Origin: Sporosarcina sp. Te-1
Lineage (GTDB): Bacteria; Bacillota; Bacilli; Bacillales_A; Planococcaceae
Assembly: GCF_017498505.1 (NCBI RefSeq)
Contig: NZ_CP071798.1
Location: 2,129,501-2,193,500 of the forward strand
Length of the DNA: 64,000 nucleotides
Reading direction: 5' to 3'
Shown: one piece after another, positions 17,972-25,149 of the stretch
How positions within the stretch are numbered: position 1 is the stretch's first letter
How the letters are laid out: every line of letters begins with the position of its first letter
Notes under the pieces: generated by a model
Seen by the model: only the letters and a program-made list of their open reading frames with translations
Told to the model about the DNA's origin: nothing
Databases searched by the model: none
Translations under genes and position numbers: made by a program

Positions 17972-18006
17972 AAAGCGTTCAATGGCAATGAGCCGTTGAA
18001 CGCTTT
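17972..18006 (+). terminator. Terminator of the dehydrogenase-tatAC operon
   Basis: Stem AAAGCGTTCAA(T)GG / CC(G)TTGAACGCTTT immediately after tatC, followed by ATTATTGG. Confidence 0.8.
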
Positions 18007-18034
18007 ATTATTGGTGCAACTGGTTTGTAGCCAG

Positions 18035-18170
18035 TTACCACCGATTCTACAACGTTTACCACCGGCTCTCCTGACTTTACCACCGACTCTAGAACGTTTA
18101 CCACCGACTCTTGACTTTACCACCGACTCTCGGCCTCTTACCACCGAATCGCCCGCAACTCCCACCGTCT
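18035..18170. repeat. 21-bp tandem repeat array (seven units)
   Basis: TTACCACCG begins at 18035, 18056, 18077, 18098, 18117 and 18138, with a degenerate copy (CTCCCACCG) at 18159: spacing 21, 21, 21, 19, 21, 21. The other half of each unit alternates between forms such as ACTCTAGAACGT and ACTCTTGACT. The array fills the gap between the tatC terminator and the end of the convergent gene at 18190. Confidence 0.9.
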
Positions 18171-18189
18171 TTTCAATAATCTACTATCC

Positions 18190-18558
18190 TTACTTCAAAA
18201 TGGTACTCTGCAGCAAATACTCTACTTCATACTTGACGGCGAGTTGATTCAAATAAGCCAGCAATTCTTCACTGCCCACTTTATCGTCTATGAAGGCATC
18301 CAACATTGAGATGTATACCTCCCTCTCTTCCTCGGACGCATATTTCTTGAAGTAGCCCCACATATGCTGATAAGCATTACAGATCGAGCCCTTTGTCGGC
18401 TCGGCTTTTCCAGCTTCTTCAATGAGTTGATCGACCCGCTCTAAATCAGTTCCCCGCTTCAATACTTCTCTAATTTCGTTATAATGCTTTTGGCTATGAA
18501 ACATGACCCGATATTTTTCCCGACTCCAACGCTGCTGTTTCTTTGTAAGGTCGTTCAT
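18190..18558 (-). CDS. YbgA-type DUF1722 protein
   Basis: 122 residues. Sequence RWSREKYRVMFHSQKHYNEIREVLK and CNAYQHMWGYFKKYAS match the DUF1722 domain (N-terminal REKY-x-VM-x-HSQKHY and the QH-x-x-GYFKK core). In many bacteria the domain is fused C-terminally to DUF523; here it is free-standing. All-helical, function unproven; a possible link to photolyase/DNA-repair operons exists in other genomes but not here. Confidence 0.8.
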   Translation of the reverse strand: MNDLTKKQQRWSREKYRVMFHSQKHYNEIREVLKRGTDLERVDQLIEEAGKAEPTKGSICNAYQHMWGYFKKYASEEEREVYISMLDAFIDDKVGSEELLAYLNQLAVKYEVEYLLQSTILK

Positions 18559-18608
18559 CAGATCACTCCCGAATCAATGAAAGTGGAAGCATCCTAACTG
18601 CCATCTAT

Positions 18609-19145
18609 TCATTTTGGATAATAGGATTCTAAATACGCGATTACATCATCAGATCCTAGGCTTCCACGATTTGTACTTACTGCATGAGCAACTAATAAAA
18701 TTTGATTGTTAACCGAAAAATAATCAACAGTCAAATCGAAATCGGCTGGACTGCCTACATCCAACTTCTTATCATTCGCCAAATAATACGCGACGATTAT
18801 ATGTTTTTCTAAACGGCCAAACTCTTCTGTTTCTCTTGCAAACCCTACCGTAATGATTTGTTCAGCGGACGGCAGGTCTGCTACTGAACTGACAACGCCT
18901 TTTTCCCGTATTCCCCATTTGTTTGATTTGGAATAAATGAGCCCGATCCTTTCTGAATTTGCCAGCAGGAAAAGCGTTCCGGTTTCACCTTCCAGTACGG
19001 AGTGCTCTTGTTTTAACAGAATATCTTTCTCCGAGAATTTCTCATCCTTCAAGACAAAAGAAACGCTAACATATCTGTAATATAGAAAACTCGAGAACCC
19101 CAATATGATCAAGAAGATACCTACTAGAAATAGCGCCCTTTTCAC
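18609..19145 (-). CDS. Membrane-anchored protein of unknown function
   Basis: 178 residues, GTG start at 19145 with AAGGGGG well placed. One N-terminal transmembrane helix (LFLVGIFLIILGFSSFLYY) anchors an extracytoplasmic domain with alternating strands (TLFLLANSERIGLIY, HIIVAYYLANDKKLDVG). No cysteines or catalytic motif stand out. I do not recognise the family. Confidence 0.65.
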   Translation of the reverse strand: MKRALFLVGIFLIILGFSSFLYYRYVSVSFVLKDEKFSEKDILLKQEHSVLEGETGTLFLLANSERIGLIYSKSNKWGIREKGVVSSVADLPSAEQIITVGFARETEEFGRLEKHIIVAYYLANDKKLDVGSPADFDLTVDYFSVNNQILLVAHAVSTNRGSLGSDDVIAYLESYYPK

Positions 19146-19177
19146 GAATTTCCCCCTTTAAGATGCCGTGAGCTGCT

Positions 19178-19735
19178 TCATACCCGCAATGAGCCACGGA
19201 ACCCCCTTGCAGCATAATAGGAATCCGCACCATTATGATAGACAAACACTGTGTCATAACGACGGTCGCAAAAAAGCGCTCCGCCCAGTTTTCGTATAGC
19301 CGGCGGCGTTTGCACCCAGCTTGATGTTTTCAAGTCAAATGCCCCAAGTTCCTGCAGTTTTCGATACTCAGCTTCCGTTAACATCTCGATGCCCATGGCA
19401 GCTGCCAGATCCATTGCGCTGTTCTCCGGTTTATGTTTTTTCCTCGATTCCAAAGCCTCTCTATCAAAACAAACACTTCTGCGTCCCGCAGGGCTTTCCG
19501 CTGAACAATCGTAAAATATGATTTCGCCTGTCTCTGGGTCATGGCCCACTACATCCGGCTCCCCGCCGGTCCTTTCCATTTCAAAAAGCAACCCTACTTT
19601 TTCAGGACTTGCTTCCAGCTTTGCTTGGACTGCCCCCCACTCCAGATCCTGATGGCGATTCTTGTTTTTTTCAAAGCGTGCTTGCAATGTTTGAAGCAGT
19701 TCCTCATGTTCTTCTGATGACAATTTTAAATTCAT
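19178..19735 (-). CDS. DUF4256 family protein
   Basis: 185 residues from the ATG at 19735, chosen because AAGGAGG lies eight bases upstream; the frame stays open to 19822 without a ribosome site. The text ARFEKNKNRHQDLEWGAVQAKL, MERTGGEPDVVGHD and ETGEIIFYDCSAESPAGRRSVCFDREALESRK is typical of DUF4256 proteins, about 185 residues in Bacillota and Bacteroidota. Function unknown. Ends GADSYYAARGFRGSLRV as in relatives, so apparently intact. Confidence 0.8.
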   Translation of the reverse strand: MNLKLSSEEHEELLQTLQARFEKNKNRHQDLEWGAVQAKLEASPEKVGLLFEMERTGGEPDVVGHDPETGEIIFYDCSAESPAGRRSVCFDREALESRKKHKPENSAMDLAAAMGIEMLTEAEYRKLQELGAFDLKTSSWVQTPPAIRKLGGALFCDRRYDTVFVYHNGADSYYAARGFRGSLRV

Positions 19736-19873
19736 ACTCGTGCCCTCCTTCATCCATAACGACTTACCATTATTATGATTGACGGGTACGAATTTTGCCA
19801 TTCCTAATGTAAGATAATACATATCTAGTTAGGGTAAACTTAGAAGTGCTTATGAGAAAAGGAGTGTCAAACA

Positions 19874-20581
19874 TTGGATTTTGAAACTGTGATGCAGGAA
19901 CTGGAAGCCCTCGGCAAGGAACGAACGAAAAAAATATACATGTCCAACGGGGCACACGAGCCTGTTTTTGGCGTTGCGACCGGTGCGATGAAACCAATGG
20001 CAAAGAAAATAAAAATAAATCAACCGTTGGCGGAAGAACTTTATGCGACCGGAAACTACGATGCCATGTACTTTGCAGGCATTATTGCAGACCCACATGC
20101 CATGACGAATTTGGATTATGATCGCTGGATGGATGGCGCGTATTTTTATATGCTCTCCGACTATGTCGTAGCCGTCACATTATCTGAATCAGCTATTGCG
20201 CAAGAGGTGGCAGATCTATGGATAGCCAGCGGGGATGAACTCAGAATGTCGGCCGGCTGGAGCTGTTACTGCTGGCTGTTAGGGAATCGGAAGGACCATG
20301 AATTTTCCGAGAGTAAAATTTCGGATATGCTGGAGATTGTCAAAAATACGATTCATGATTCGCCTGAACGAACAAAAGCATCCATGAATAACTTTCTCTA
20401 TACCGTAGGGATTTCCTATATTCCACTGCATGAAAAAGCCCTTGAAACAGCGAAGGAAATCGGAATCGTAGAAATCAATCGGGAGAACAAAAAAACTAGC
20501 CTTTTGAATCCTTATGAGAGTATACAAAAAGATTTGGATAAAGGAAGGCTCGGTTTTAAGCGGAAGTATGTTCGATGCTAG
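19874..20581 (+). CDS. DNA alkylation repair protein (AlkD-like HEAT fold)
   Basis: TTG start at 19874 after AAAAGGAG. 235 residues, all-helical. The pattern resembles AlkC/AlkD-type glycosylases built of HEAT-like repeats: PLAEELYATGNYDAMYFAGIIADP, then WMDGAYFYMLSDYVVAVTL, where AlkD relatives carry the conserved Trp/Asp positions. Members of this superfamily excise positively charged alkylated bases, but some lack activity. The catalytic Asp cannot be assigned with certainty by eye. Confidence 0.75.
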   Translation: MDFETVMQELEALGKERTKKIYMSNGAHEPVFGVATGAMKPMAKKIKINQPLAEELYATGNYDAMYFAGIIADPHAMTNLDYDRWMDGAYFYMLSDYVVAVTLSESAIAQEVADLWIASGDELRMSAGWSCYCWLLGNRKDHEFSESKISDMLEIVKNTIHDSPERTKASMNNFLYTVGISYIPLHEKALETAKEIGIVEINRENKKTSLLNPYESIQKDLDKGRLGFKRKYVRC

Positions 20582-20597
20582 GTACGTGAATGTAAAA

Positions 20598-20634
20598 AGA
20601 CAGAACATAGAGTCCTTTGAACTATGTTCTGTCT
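20598..20634. terminator. Terminator between convergent genes
   Basis: 13-bp perfect stem AAGACAGAACATAG type / CTATGTTCTGTCTT with a 10-base loop. Confidence 0.85.
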
Positions 20635-20697
20635 TCTATTCATAAGGTTTTACTGTCCCAAGCACTAAGCAACCCGGTTCTTTCTAGAATGAATCCT

Positions 20698-21468
20698 CTA
20701 GTTAACAACAGGCAAAATAAAGTCCCCTTTTTCTGGCATAGGCTTTCCGTTAATTCCTTCAAAATATAACGGCAATCCTTCCGCTAAAATAGGATGGAGC
20801 ACTTTTGTGGGATCTTGCCTTTGATGATGAATATGCAAATGAGGCTGTGATGTTGTTCCGCTGTTTCCTATACGTCCGAGGACAGTGCCAGGACTAACAC
20901 GATCCCCTTCTTTTACAGCAACACTCCCCTCTTTAAAGTGATTGAGCAAAAGATATGTATCGGTTTCGTCTATTTTGATGTAAACATGATTACCTTCTAG
21001 TGAAATAAACTCTTCTGTTCCAGGCTCTATATCCTTTTCTCCGTCATAAGCAGCAATCACACTACCCGAAACCGGGGAATACACCTCTTTATTCCAAATC
21101 CCATAATCCTCATTATTTTTACTTCCCGTATCATATGGTTCCATCACTAAATCGTAAGCCCATCTTTCCGATGGCCATGTAACATGTATTAAGTTATTTT
21201 CGATTGTATCTCCACCCCATGCGACAACAGTTTCTTCAGCGAATGGACATTTTACAGTAATGGCGGGGTTAGCATGTTCTATATCAATCGGATAGTTGAA
21301 CTTTATAATATTTGAGGTCATAAGAATAGGAAAAATGAGTGCCATATTCACAAAGAAACTCAACAATAATTTACGATTTCTTTTCTTTTTGACGATCCCA
21401 ATTATAAACAGAATAGCGGTAATGATTATACCAACGAATCCTATGATAGGAAGTATGAATTTAAGCAA
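20698..21468 (-). CDS. M23-family peptidase-like membrane protein
   Basis: 256 residues; TTG start inside the end of the upstream 38-residue gene (28-bp overlap), implying translational coupling. Two transmembrane helices at the N-terminus, then an extracytoplasmic LytM/M23 domain: NHVYIKI, LLNHFKEGSVAVKEGDRVSPGTVLGRIGNSGTTSQPHLHIHH. The second zinc motif HxH (HLHIHH) is intact. In the first motif, normally HxxxD, the sequence reads RWAYD, with Arg where the metal-binding His is expected. The protein may therefore bind but not cut peptidoglycan, or use a different ligand. Confidence 0.8.
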   Translation of the reverse strand: MLKFILPIIGFVGIIITAILFIIGIVKKKRNRKLLLSFFVNMALIFPILMTSNIIKFNYPIDIEHANPAITVKCPFAEETVVAWGGDTIENNLIHVTWPSERWAYDLVMEPYDTGSKNNEDYGIWNKEVYSPVSGSVIAAYDGEKDIEPGTEEFISLEGNHVYIKIDETDTYLLLNHFKEGSVAVKEGDRVSPGTVLGRIGNSGTTSQPHLHIHHQRQDPTKVLHPILAEGLPLYFEGINGKPMPEKGDFILPVVN

Positions 21469-21557
21469 AGCCCAAGCATAAACACAATTAAGCTATTCGA
21501 AAAGAAAAGTACGCCACTCCACAGAAATAAAATGATTGCAATTAAAATTTTGACCAA
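21441..21557 (-). CDS. 38-residue hydrophobic peptide coupled to the M23-like gene
   Basis: TTG at 21557 with the perfect site TTAGGAGGAG seven bases upstream. The product is MVKILIAIILFLWSGVL... with a single membrane-spanning region. Its stop at 21441 lies inside the next gene, so it may serve mainly to drive that gene's translation or act as a small membrane partner. A longer frame to 21653 has no better start. Confidence 0.55.
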   Translation of the reverse strand: MVKILIAIILFLWSGVLFFSNSLIVFMLGLCLNSYFLS

Positions 21558-21838
21558 AATCTTTCTCCTCCTAATTCGCAACACTCCTACAGTGTCAAAC
21601 GGCATGAATCGCTTACCCACTAGGTAGAAGAAGTTCATATAATGCCTTGTCAATTCCCCTTACCAATCTGGCAAGTTCGTTGATTCCATCGTACCTTATT
21701 GAAGAATTCCAAATAACGGACCTGGGGAATAGTTCAATCTAAGTCCTGAGCCGCATTGTATCTTTTCATTTCTGCGCAACAGTCCTTTTCTTTCCCTATT
21801 AAACACCTGTAAGAATAGCTCACTATTTTTAAGTAAGT

Positions 21839-21867
21839 TTGACAACGCATACATGTCTATGTATTAT
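21839..21867 (+). promoter_or_regulatory. Promoter of the XRE-regulator operon
   Basis: TTGACA (21839-21844), 17-bp spacer, TATTAT (21862-21867): near consensus. Confidence 0.8.
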
Positions 21868-21871
21868 ATAC

Positions 21872-21922
21872 CTAACATAATGTTAATGATAGTTAACATA
21901 TAGTTAATAATACATAACATAA
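21872..21922 (+). promoter_or_regulatory. Candidate operator: phased GTTAAY / TAACAT repeats
   Basis: Just after the -10 box, GTTAAT (21882), GTTAAC (21892) and GTTAAT (21903) follow each other at 10-11 bp, flanked by CTAACAT and ATAACAT. Helical phasing and position over the start region suggest an autoregulatory operator for the XRE protein encoded at 21957. Confidence 0.5.
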
Positions 21923-21956
21923 AAACATGCCCTAGTGTTGTTAGAGGAGGGAAAAC

Positions 21957-22169
21957 ATGTTACATAACCGTGTGAAAGAATTACGGGCTCGCTTCGATTA
22001 TTCCCAATCTGACCTTGGGGATCTGATCGGGGTTACACGACAAACAATTGGATTAATTGAAAAATCAAACTACCAACCATCTGTAACTTTAGCTTTAAAA
22101 ATAGCAAATGTTTTCCATTTACCGTTAGAAGAGGTGTTTTGGTTGGAGGGGGAGGAAGGTGATAAATAA
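21957..22169 (+). CDS. XRE-family helix-turn-helix transcriptional regulator
   Basis: 70 residues, ATG after GAGGAGGG. A single Cro/CI-type HTH covers nearly the whole protein: VKELRARFDYSQSDLGDLIGVTRQTIGLIEKSNYQPSVTLALKIA, recognition helix VTRQTIGLIE. The size and C-terminus (LEEVFWLEGEE) are those of small regulators that control a neighbouring membrane gene. Stop overlaps the next start (TAATG), so it is co-translated with the membrane protein at 22169. Confidence 0.9.
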   Translation: MLHNRVKELRARFDYSQSDLGDLIGVTRQTIGLIEKSNYQPSVTLALKIANVFHLPLEEVFWLEGEEGDK

Positions 22170-22498
22170 TGATAAAAACCATAATGCGATCTCCGCTTAT
22201 TATTGCGTTCATACCACTGTCTCTGGGTGTAGTGTATATTGGCGTCCAAGAAGGATGGCGGTATACCATGATCATTCCATTCTTATATATTTTGTTTTTA
22301 ATATTGTCGATCATATTAGTGATTGTTCACAATAAACGTTATCCCGAAGATAAAATGCAGCTTTGGACTTTGGTCCCTTACGAATTAAGAGAAGAAGACG
22401 AGGGTCTGCAATATTACACGTATCGTGCTACTAGAAAAGTGTATATCTTTTTTGCGCACGCATTACCTTTTAGTATTTTGTTGTATCTTTTAATTTGA
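22169..22498 (+). CDS. Small membrane protein co-encoded with the XRE regulator
   Basis: 109 residues, start overlapping the regulator's stop by one base. Three transmembrane segments are apparent: SPLIIAFIPLSLGVVYIGV, TMIIPFLYILFLILSIILV and IFFAHALPFSILLYLL. The XRE plus small membrane protein pair is common in Bacillales; the membrane partner's role is unknown. I do not recognise a specific family. Confidence 0.75.
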   Translation: MIKTIMRSPLIIAFIPLSLGVVYIGVQEGWRYTMIIPFLYILFLILSIILVIVHNKRYPEDKMQLWTLVPYELREEDEGLQYYTYRATRKVYIFFAHALPFSILLYLLI

Positions 22499-22615
22499 GG
22501 ATTTTATAAAATATTTCGTAGTAATCTTGCTATGCTTATTATACACAGCACAACTACTCATATTTTGGTTTGAAATACGAAAAGCGTATGCGGAATGATC
22601 ATGGAGGAATAAATA

Positions 22616-23101
22616 ATGATTTGGTCGTATGTGATTATCTTTCTATTAGCAGCAATCCCTTTTTTTGAAGTCGCAATGATCGTGCCGATTGCGATTCTCG
22701 GCGGTCTTCCCGCCATTCCAGTTATCATCATTGCCTTTTTAGGAAATTTCGTTACCATCGTTTTACTCATTGTATTTATAGACTCCATTCGCAATTGGCG
22801 TAAAAAGAAAAAGGCTTATGAGGGTGAAAATAATAAGAAGAGCCATCAGCGAGCCAAAAAGATTTGGGCAAAATATGGTTTGCCTGGTTTAGCTTTCATT
22901 GGTCCATTTTTTGTAGGCAGCCATGTAACGGCTTTGCTAGCTATCACATTTGGTGGCACACGTACAAAAACGCTGGTATTAATGACGGCAAGTATCGCGT
23001 TTTGGGCCATTTTGCTTGGCGGGGCAGCAAATTACGGTTTTGATTTTCTAGTAAAGGATGAAGATGATTTTGGCTTTATCACGAGACTTTTACAACGATA
23101 A
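22616..23101 (+). CDS. Small multidrug export protein family (PF06695-type)
   Basis: 161 residues, ATG after GGAGG. The family pattern is clear: FEVAMIVPIAILGGLPAIPVIIIAFLGNFVTIVLL, a basic cytoplasmic linker (RKKKKAYEG), then YGLPGLAFIGPFFVGSHVTALLAITFGG. Members are annotated as small multidrug exporters with DedA-like topology, but drug export is poorly documented. It follows the XRE/membrane pair and probably shares their transcript, which would place it under the XRE regulator. Confidence 0.8.
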   Translation: MIWSYVIIFLLAAIPFFEVAMIVPIAILGGLPAIPVIIIAFLGNFVTIVLLIVFIDSIRNWRKKKKAYEGENNKKSHQRAKKIWAKYGLPGLAFIGPFFVGSHVTALLAITFGGTRTKTLVLMTASIAFWAILLGGAANYGFDFLVKDEDDFGFITRLLQR

Positions 23102-23200
23102 ATAACGAAATACGTGATATGAACGAATAAGAAAACCGCTCAATGCGTGATAACATCAAGCGGTCTACAAACTGCTTTAAGGCAGGCAGTTAGTTTCAGG

Positions 23201-23249
23201 AATAATCCATCCACAATGAGCGACCACCCAGGGATGGATTATTTTTTTT
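23201..23249 (+). terminator. Rho-independent terminator
   Basis: 12-bp stem AATAATCCATCC / GGATGGATTATT followed by TTTTTTT. Confidence 0.9.
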
Positions 23250-23257
23250 GTGTTTAC

Positions 23258-24466
23258 TCAAGCAACTGCCTCGGTCATCTTCCCAGCACTTGCTCTCTTC
23301 ACTGTCAGCATCACCAAGAAGGACAGGCAATACAAGCCCGCTAGGTAAAGCATTGCGACTTTCATATCGTAGCTTTGCAAAATATAGCCGACCAGAATCG
23401 GGGAAAATCCACCCACTGCCCGTCCGATGTTGAAAATCGTATTTGTTGCCGTGCTTCGGATTTCGACTGGATACAAGCTGCCGATCAACGCGCCATAACC
23501 AGCAAACATCCCGTTAGAGAAGAAACCGACAATGGCACCGCCTACGAGCACCATGACAGCACCCGTTGCATTGGCATACAAAAACACCGCGCAAGCCGAT
23601 GCGATCAAGAATGCGCCATACGCACGCTTCGCTCCGAACCTATCCATGATTCGGCCGAACGTCAGCATTCCGATAATCATGCCGACCGCCGTACTGATCG
23701 TCCAAAGCGCAGAACCGGAAACCGATAGGCCTTGCGACTTCTGCAACATAGACGGCAGCCAAATCATCAAGCCGTTGTAACCTGCGATTTGAACCGTTGC
23801 CATGAGAATTAACGCTAGCGTTGTACACGTAGTTCTTGGCGAATCAAACAACTGAAGCAGCTTGCCTTTGTCCGCTTTTGCCGTCTTCTTCTGCTTCTGT
23901 GCAGCCAGCCACTCCGGCGATTCATCCAAATTCTTGCGGACAATAAAGGCGAAAATAACAGGCAATACGCCGACAAAGAACAATGCTCTCCAGCCGAAAG
24001 CCGGCAAAATCATAGCACTGAGCAACGCGGCTAAAATGACTCCGTATTGTGCACCGACACTAACATAAGAAGAAGCGCGCCCTTGTTTATTCTTCGGCCA
24101 AGCTTCCGCTACTAGCGCCATTCCGATTCCGTACTCCCCACCAGCACCGATTCCAGCGATAAACCGGAATACATACACTTGCTCAATGCTAGTCGCAAGA
24201 CCCGTCAATGCCGTCCCGACCGCAAACAAAATAATTGTATACGTAAACACCTTCACGCGGCCATACTTATCCGCCAGCACGCCAAACACGATGCCGCCAA
24301 GAAGCATTCCGATATTGGTAATTGATGAAATCAACCCGCCCGTCGCTAGGTCGATATGAAATTCTGCAATGATCAATGACATGGCAAACGAGATAAACAT
24401 AATATCCATGCCTTCCAGCGTCAATCCTGTAACCGACGCCACTACCGTTTTCTTCCGATAATCCAT
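23258..24466 (-). CDS. MFS transporter, aromatic-acid/sialate-type, under PyrR-type control
   Basis: 402 residues, twelve transmembrane segments. The MFS signature GVLADKYGRVKVF follows helix 2, and RFIAGIGAGGEYGIGMALVAEAWP is typical of the AAHS/sugar-acid symporter branch. Mid-loop NLDESPEWLAAQKQKK is also typical of that branch. These transport organic anions with protons. The leader carries two perfect PyrR-binding loops and an attenuator (24538-24737), so expression should respond to UMP. This points to a pyrimidine-related substrate such as orotate, dihydroorotate or carbamoyl-aspartate (inference). Start ATG 24466 follows GGAGG and lies inside a possible hairpin. Confidence 0.85.
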   Translation of the reverse strand: MDYRKKTVVASVTGLTLEGMDIMFISFAMSLIIAEFHIDLATGGLISSITNIGMLLGGIVFGVLADKYGRVKVFTYTIILFAVGTALTGLATSIEQVYVFRFIAGIGAGGEYGIGMALVAEAWPKNKQGRASSYVSVGAQYGVILAALLSAMILPAFGWRALFFVGVLPVIFAFIVRKNLDESPEWLAAQKQKKTAKADKGKLLQLFDSPRTTCTTLALILMATVQIAGYNGLMIWLPSMLQKSQGLSVSGSALWTISTAVGMIIGMLTFGRIMDRFGAKRAYGAFLIASACAVFLYANATGAVMVLVGGAIVGFFSNGMFAGYGALIGSLYPVEIRSTATNTIFNIGRAVGGFSPILVGYILQSYDMKVAMLYLAGLYCLSFLVMLTVKRASAGKMTEAVA

Positions 24467-24523
24467 CCTTCATTCCTCCAGTATCTTCAAGATGTACTGC
24501 GTCTCTTTTTGAAAGAATGGATT
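24460..24523 (-). promoter_or_regulatory. Hairpin masking the MFS start codon
   Basis: In the minus-strand RNA AAUCCAUUCUUU (plus 24512-24523) can pair with GAAGGAUGGAUU (plus 24460-24471): 12 consecutive pairs with two G-U, covering the AUG. A competing hairpin GAAU(U)GG / CCAUUC starts next to the second PyrR loop and would free the start. Complementarity is visible; the switch is inferred. Confidence 0.45.
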
Positions 24524-24537
24524 GAACCAATTCCCCT

Positions 24538-24559
24538 TATCGGCCTCACCGGACCGATT
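24538..24559 (-). promoter_or_regulatory. PyrR-binding loop 2
   Basis: Minus strand AATCGG-TCCGGTGAGG-CCGAT: the loop matches the PyrR consensus UCCNGNGAGG exactly and is closed by a 5-bp AUCGG/CCGAU stem. About 70 bases upstream of the MFS start. Confidence 0.75.
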
Positions 24560-24582
24560 TAAAAAGAGCTGCCTGCGTTAGG

Positions 24583-24620
24583 CAAAATAAAATACCCTTC
24601 CGTCTGTAAGGACGAAAGGG
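24583..24620 (-). terminator. Attenuator terminator in the MFS leader
   Basis: Minus strand CCCTTTCGTC (24611-24620) / GACGGAAGGG (24595-24604) stem followed by TATTTTATTTT. It lies between the two PyrR loops, as expected for PyrR-mediated attenuation. Confidence 0.85.
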
Positions 24621-24713
24621 CATGAATAAACAAGAGTTCAAAATTCGAATTCAGCAGACGATCTTCCATCCACCATCCCGAATTCAAATCAACACGGCTA
24701 TTCAGCTACTCTT

Positions 24714-24737
24714 TTCGGCCTCACAGGACCGGTTTAA
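24714..24737 (-). promoter_or_regulatory. PyrR-binding loop 1 (anti-antiterminator)
   Basis: Minus strand AAACCGG-TCCTGTGAGG-CCGAA: exact match to UCCNGNGAGG with a CGG/CCG-closed stem, located about 95 bases before the attenuator terminator. Confidence 0.8.
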
Positions 24738-24924
24738 AGTATTATTTTTACTAGTGTAGCAGATGGAATGGTGGTATTTCTACTGGAAATTTGGCGAATT
24801 GAAATGTTCCATTTATCAACAAATAACAGAAATTCAAACTTTATTGACAACATCTCTGCATGGCGTTGAAGTCCTGCCGCTCTTGGCCAGTCTAAATCAT
24901 AAAGCCATCGATTTTTGACGAAAA

Positions 24925-25149
24925 CAAACTGCTGCCTCTTTCCCGCCTACAATCATTTTTTCAGACGGACAAGGACCAGATGAATACCTTTCTGAAGCAG
25001 ATGCAATGCAAAAGTATGCGAAAGAGAAAGGAATTCCTTTCGAACATACATTAACAGAAACTCGTTCTGTTAATACATTCCAGAATATGCTTTATTCAAA
25101 GCAAATCATGAAGGGTACTCACTATGTCATTACTGCTTCCATGGAATAA
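24925..25149 (+). pseudogene. Truncated YdcF/DUF218-type fragment
   Basis: The plus strand reads PPTIIFSDGQGPDEYLSEAD, then MQKYAKEKGIPFEHTLTETRS and NTFQNMLYSKQIM, characteristic of the central part of YdcF/SanA-like DUF218 proteins (SGGQGPDE ... EKGIP ... NTYEN). No start codon, signal or N-terminal half is present upstream, and the frame stops at 25149 after running into the tail of the convergent VanZ-RDD gene. A gene remnant, presumably left by a deletion or rearrangement at this junction. Confidence 0.7.

Noticed and set aside
17809..18165. Minus-strand ORF rich in Gly/Arg/Val across the 21-bp array
   Set aside because: Composition comes from the repeat; it overlaps tatC antisense and has no ribosome site.
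22505..22600. Hydrophobic 30-codon frame (KYFVVILLCLLYTAQLL) between the XRE module and the exporter-like gene
   Set aside because: Only an ATA could serve as start after GAGG; too little evidence for a gene.
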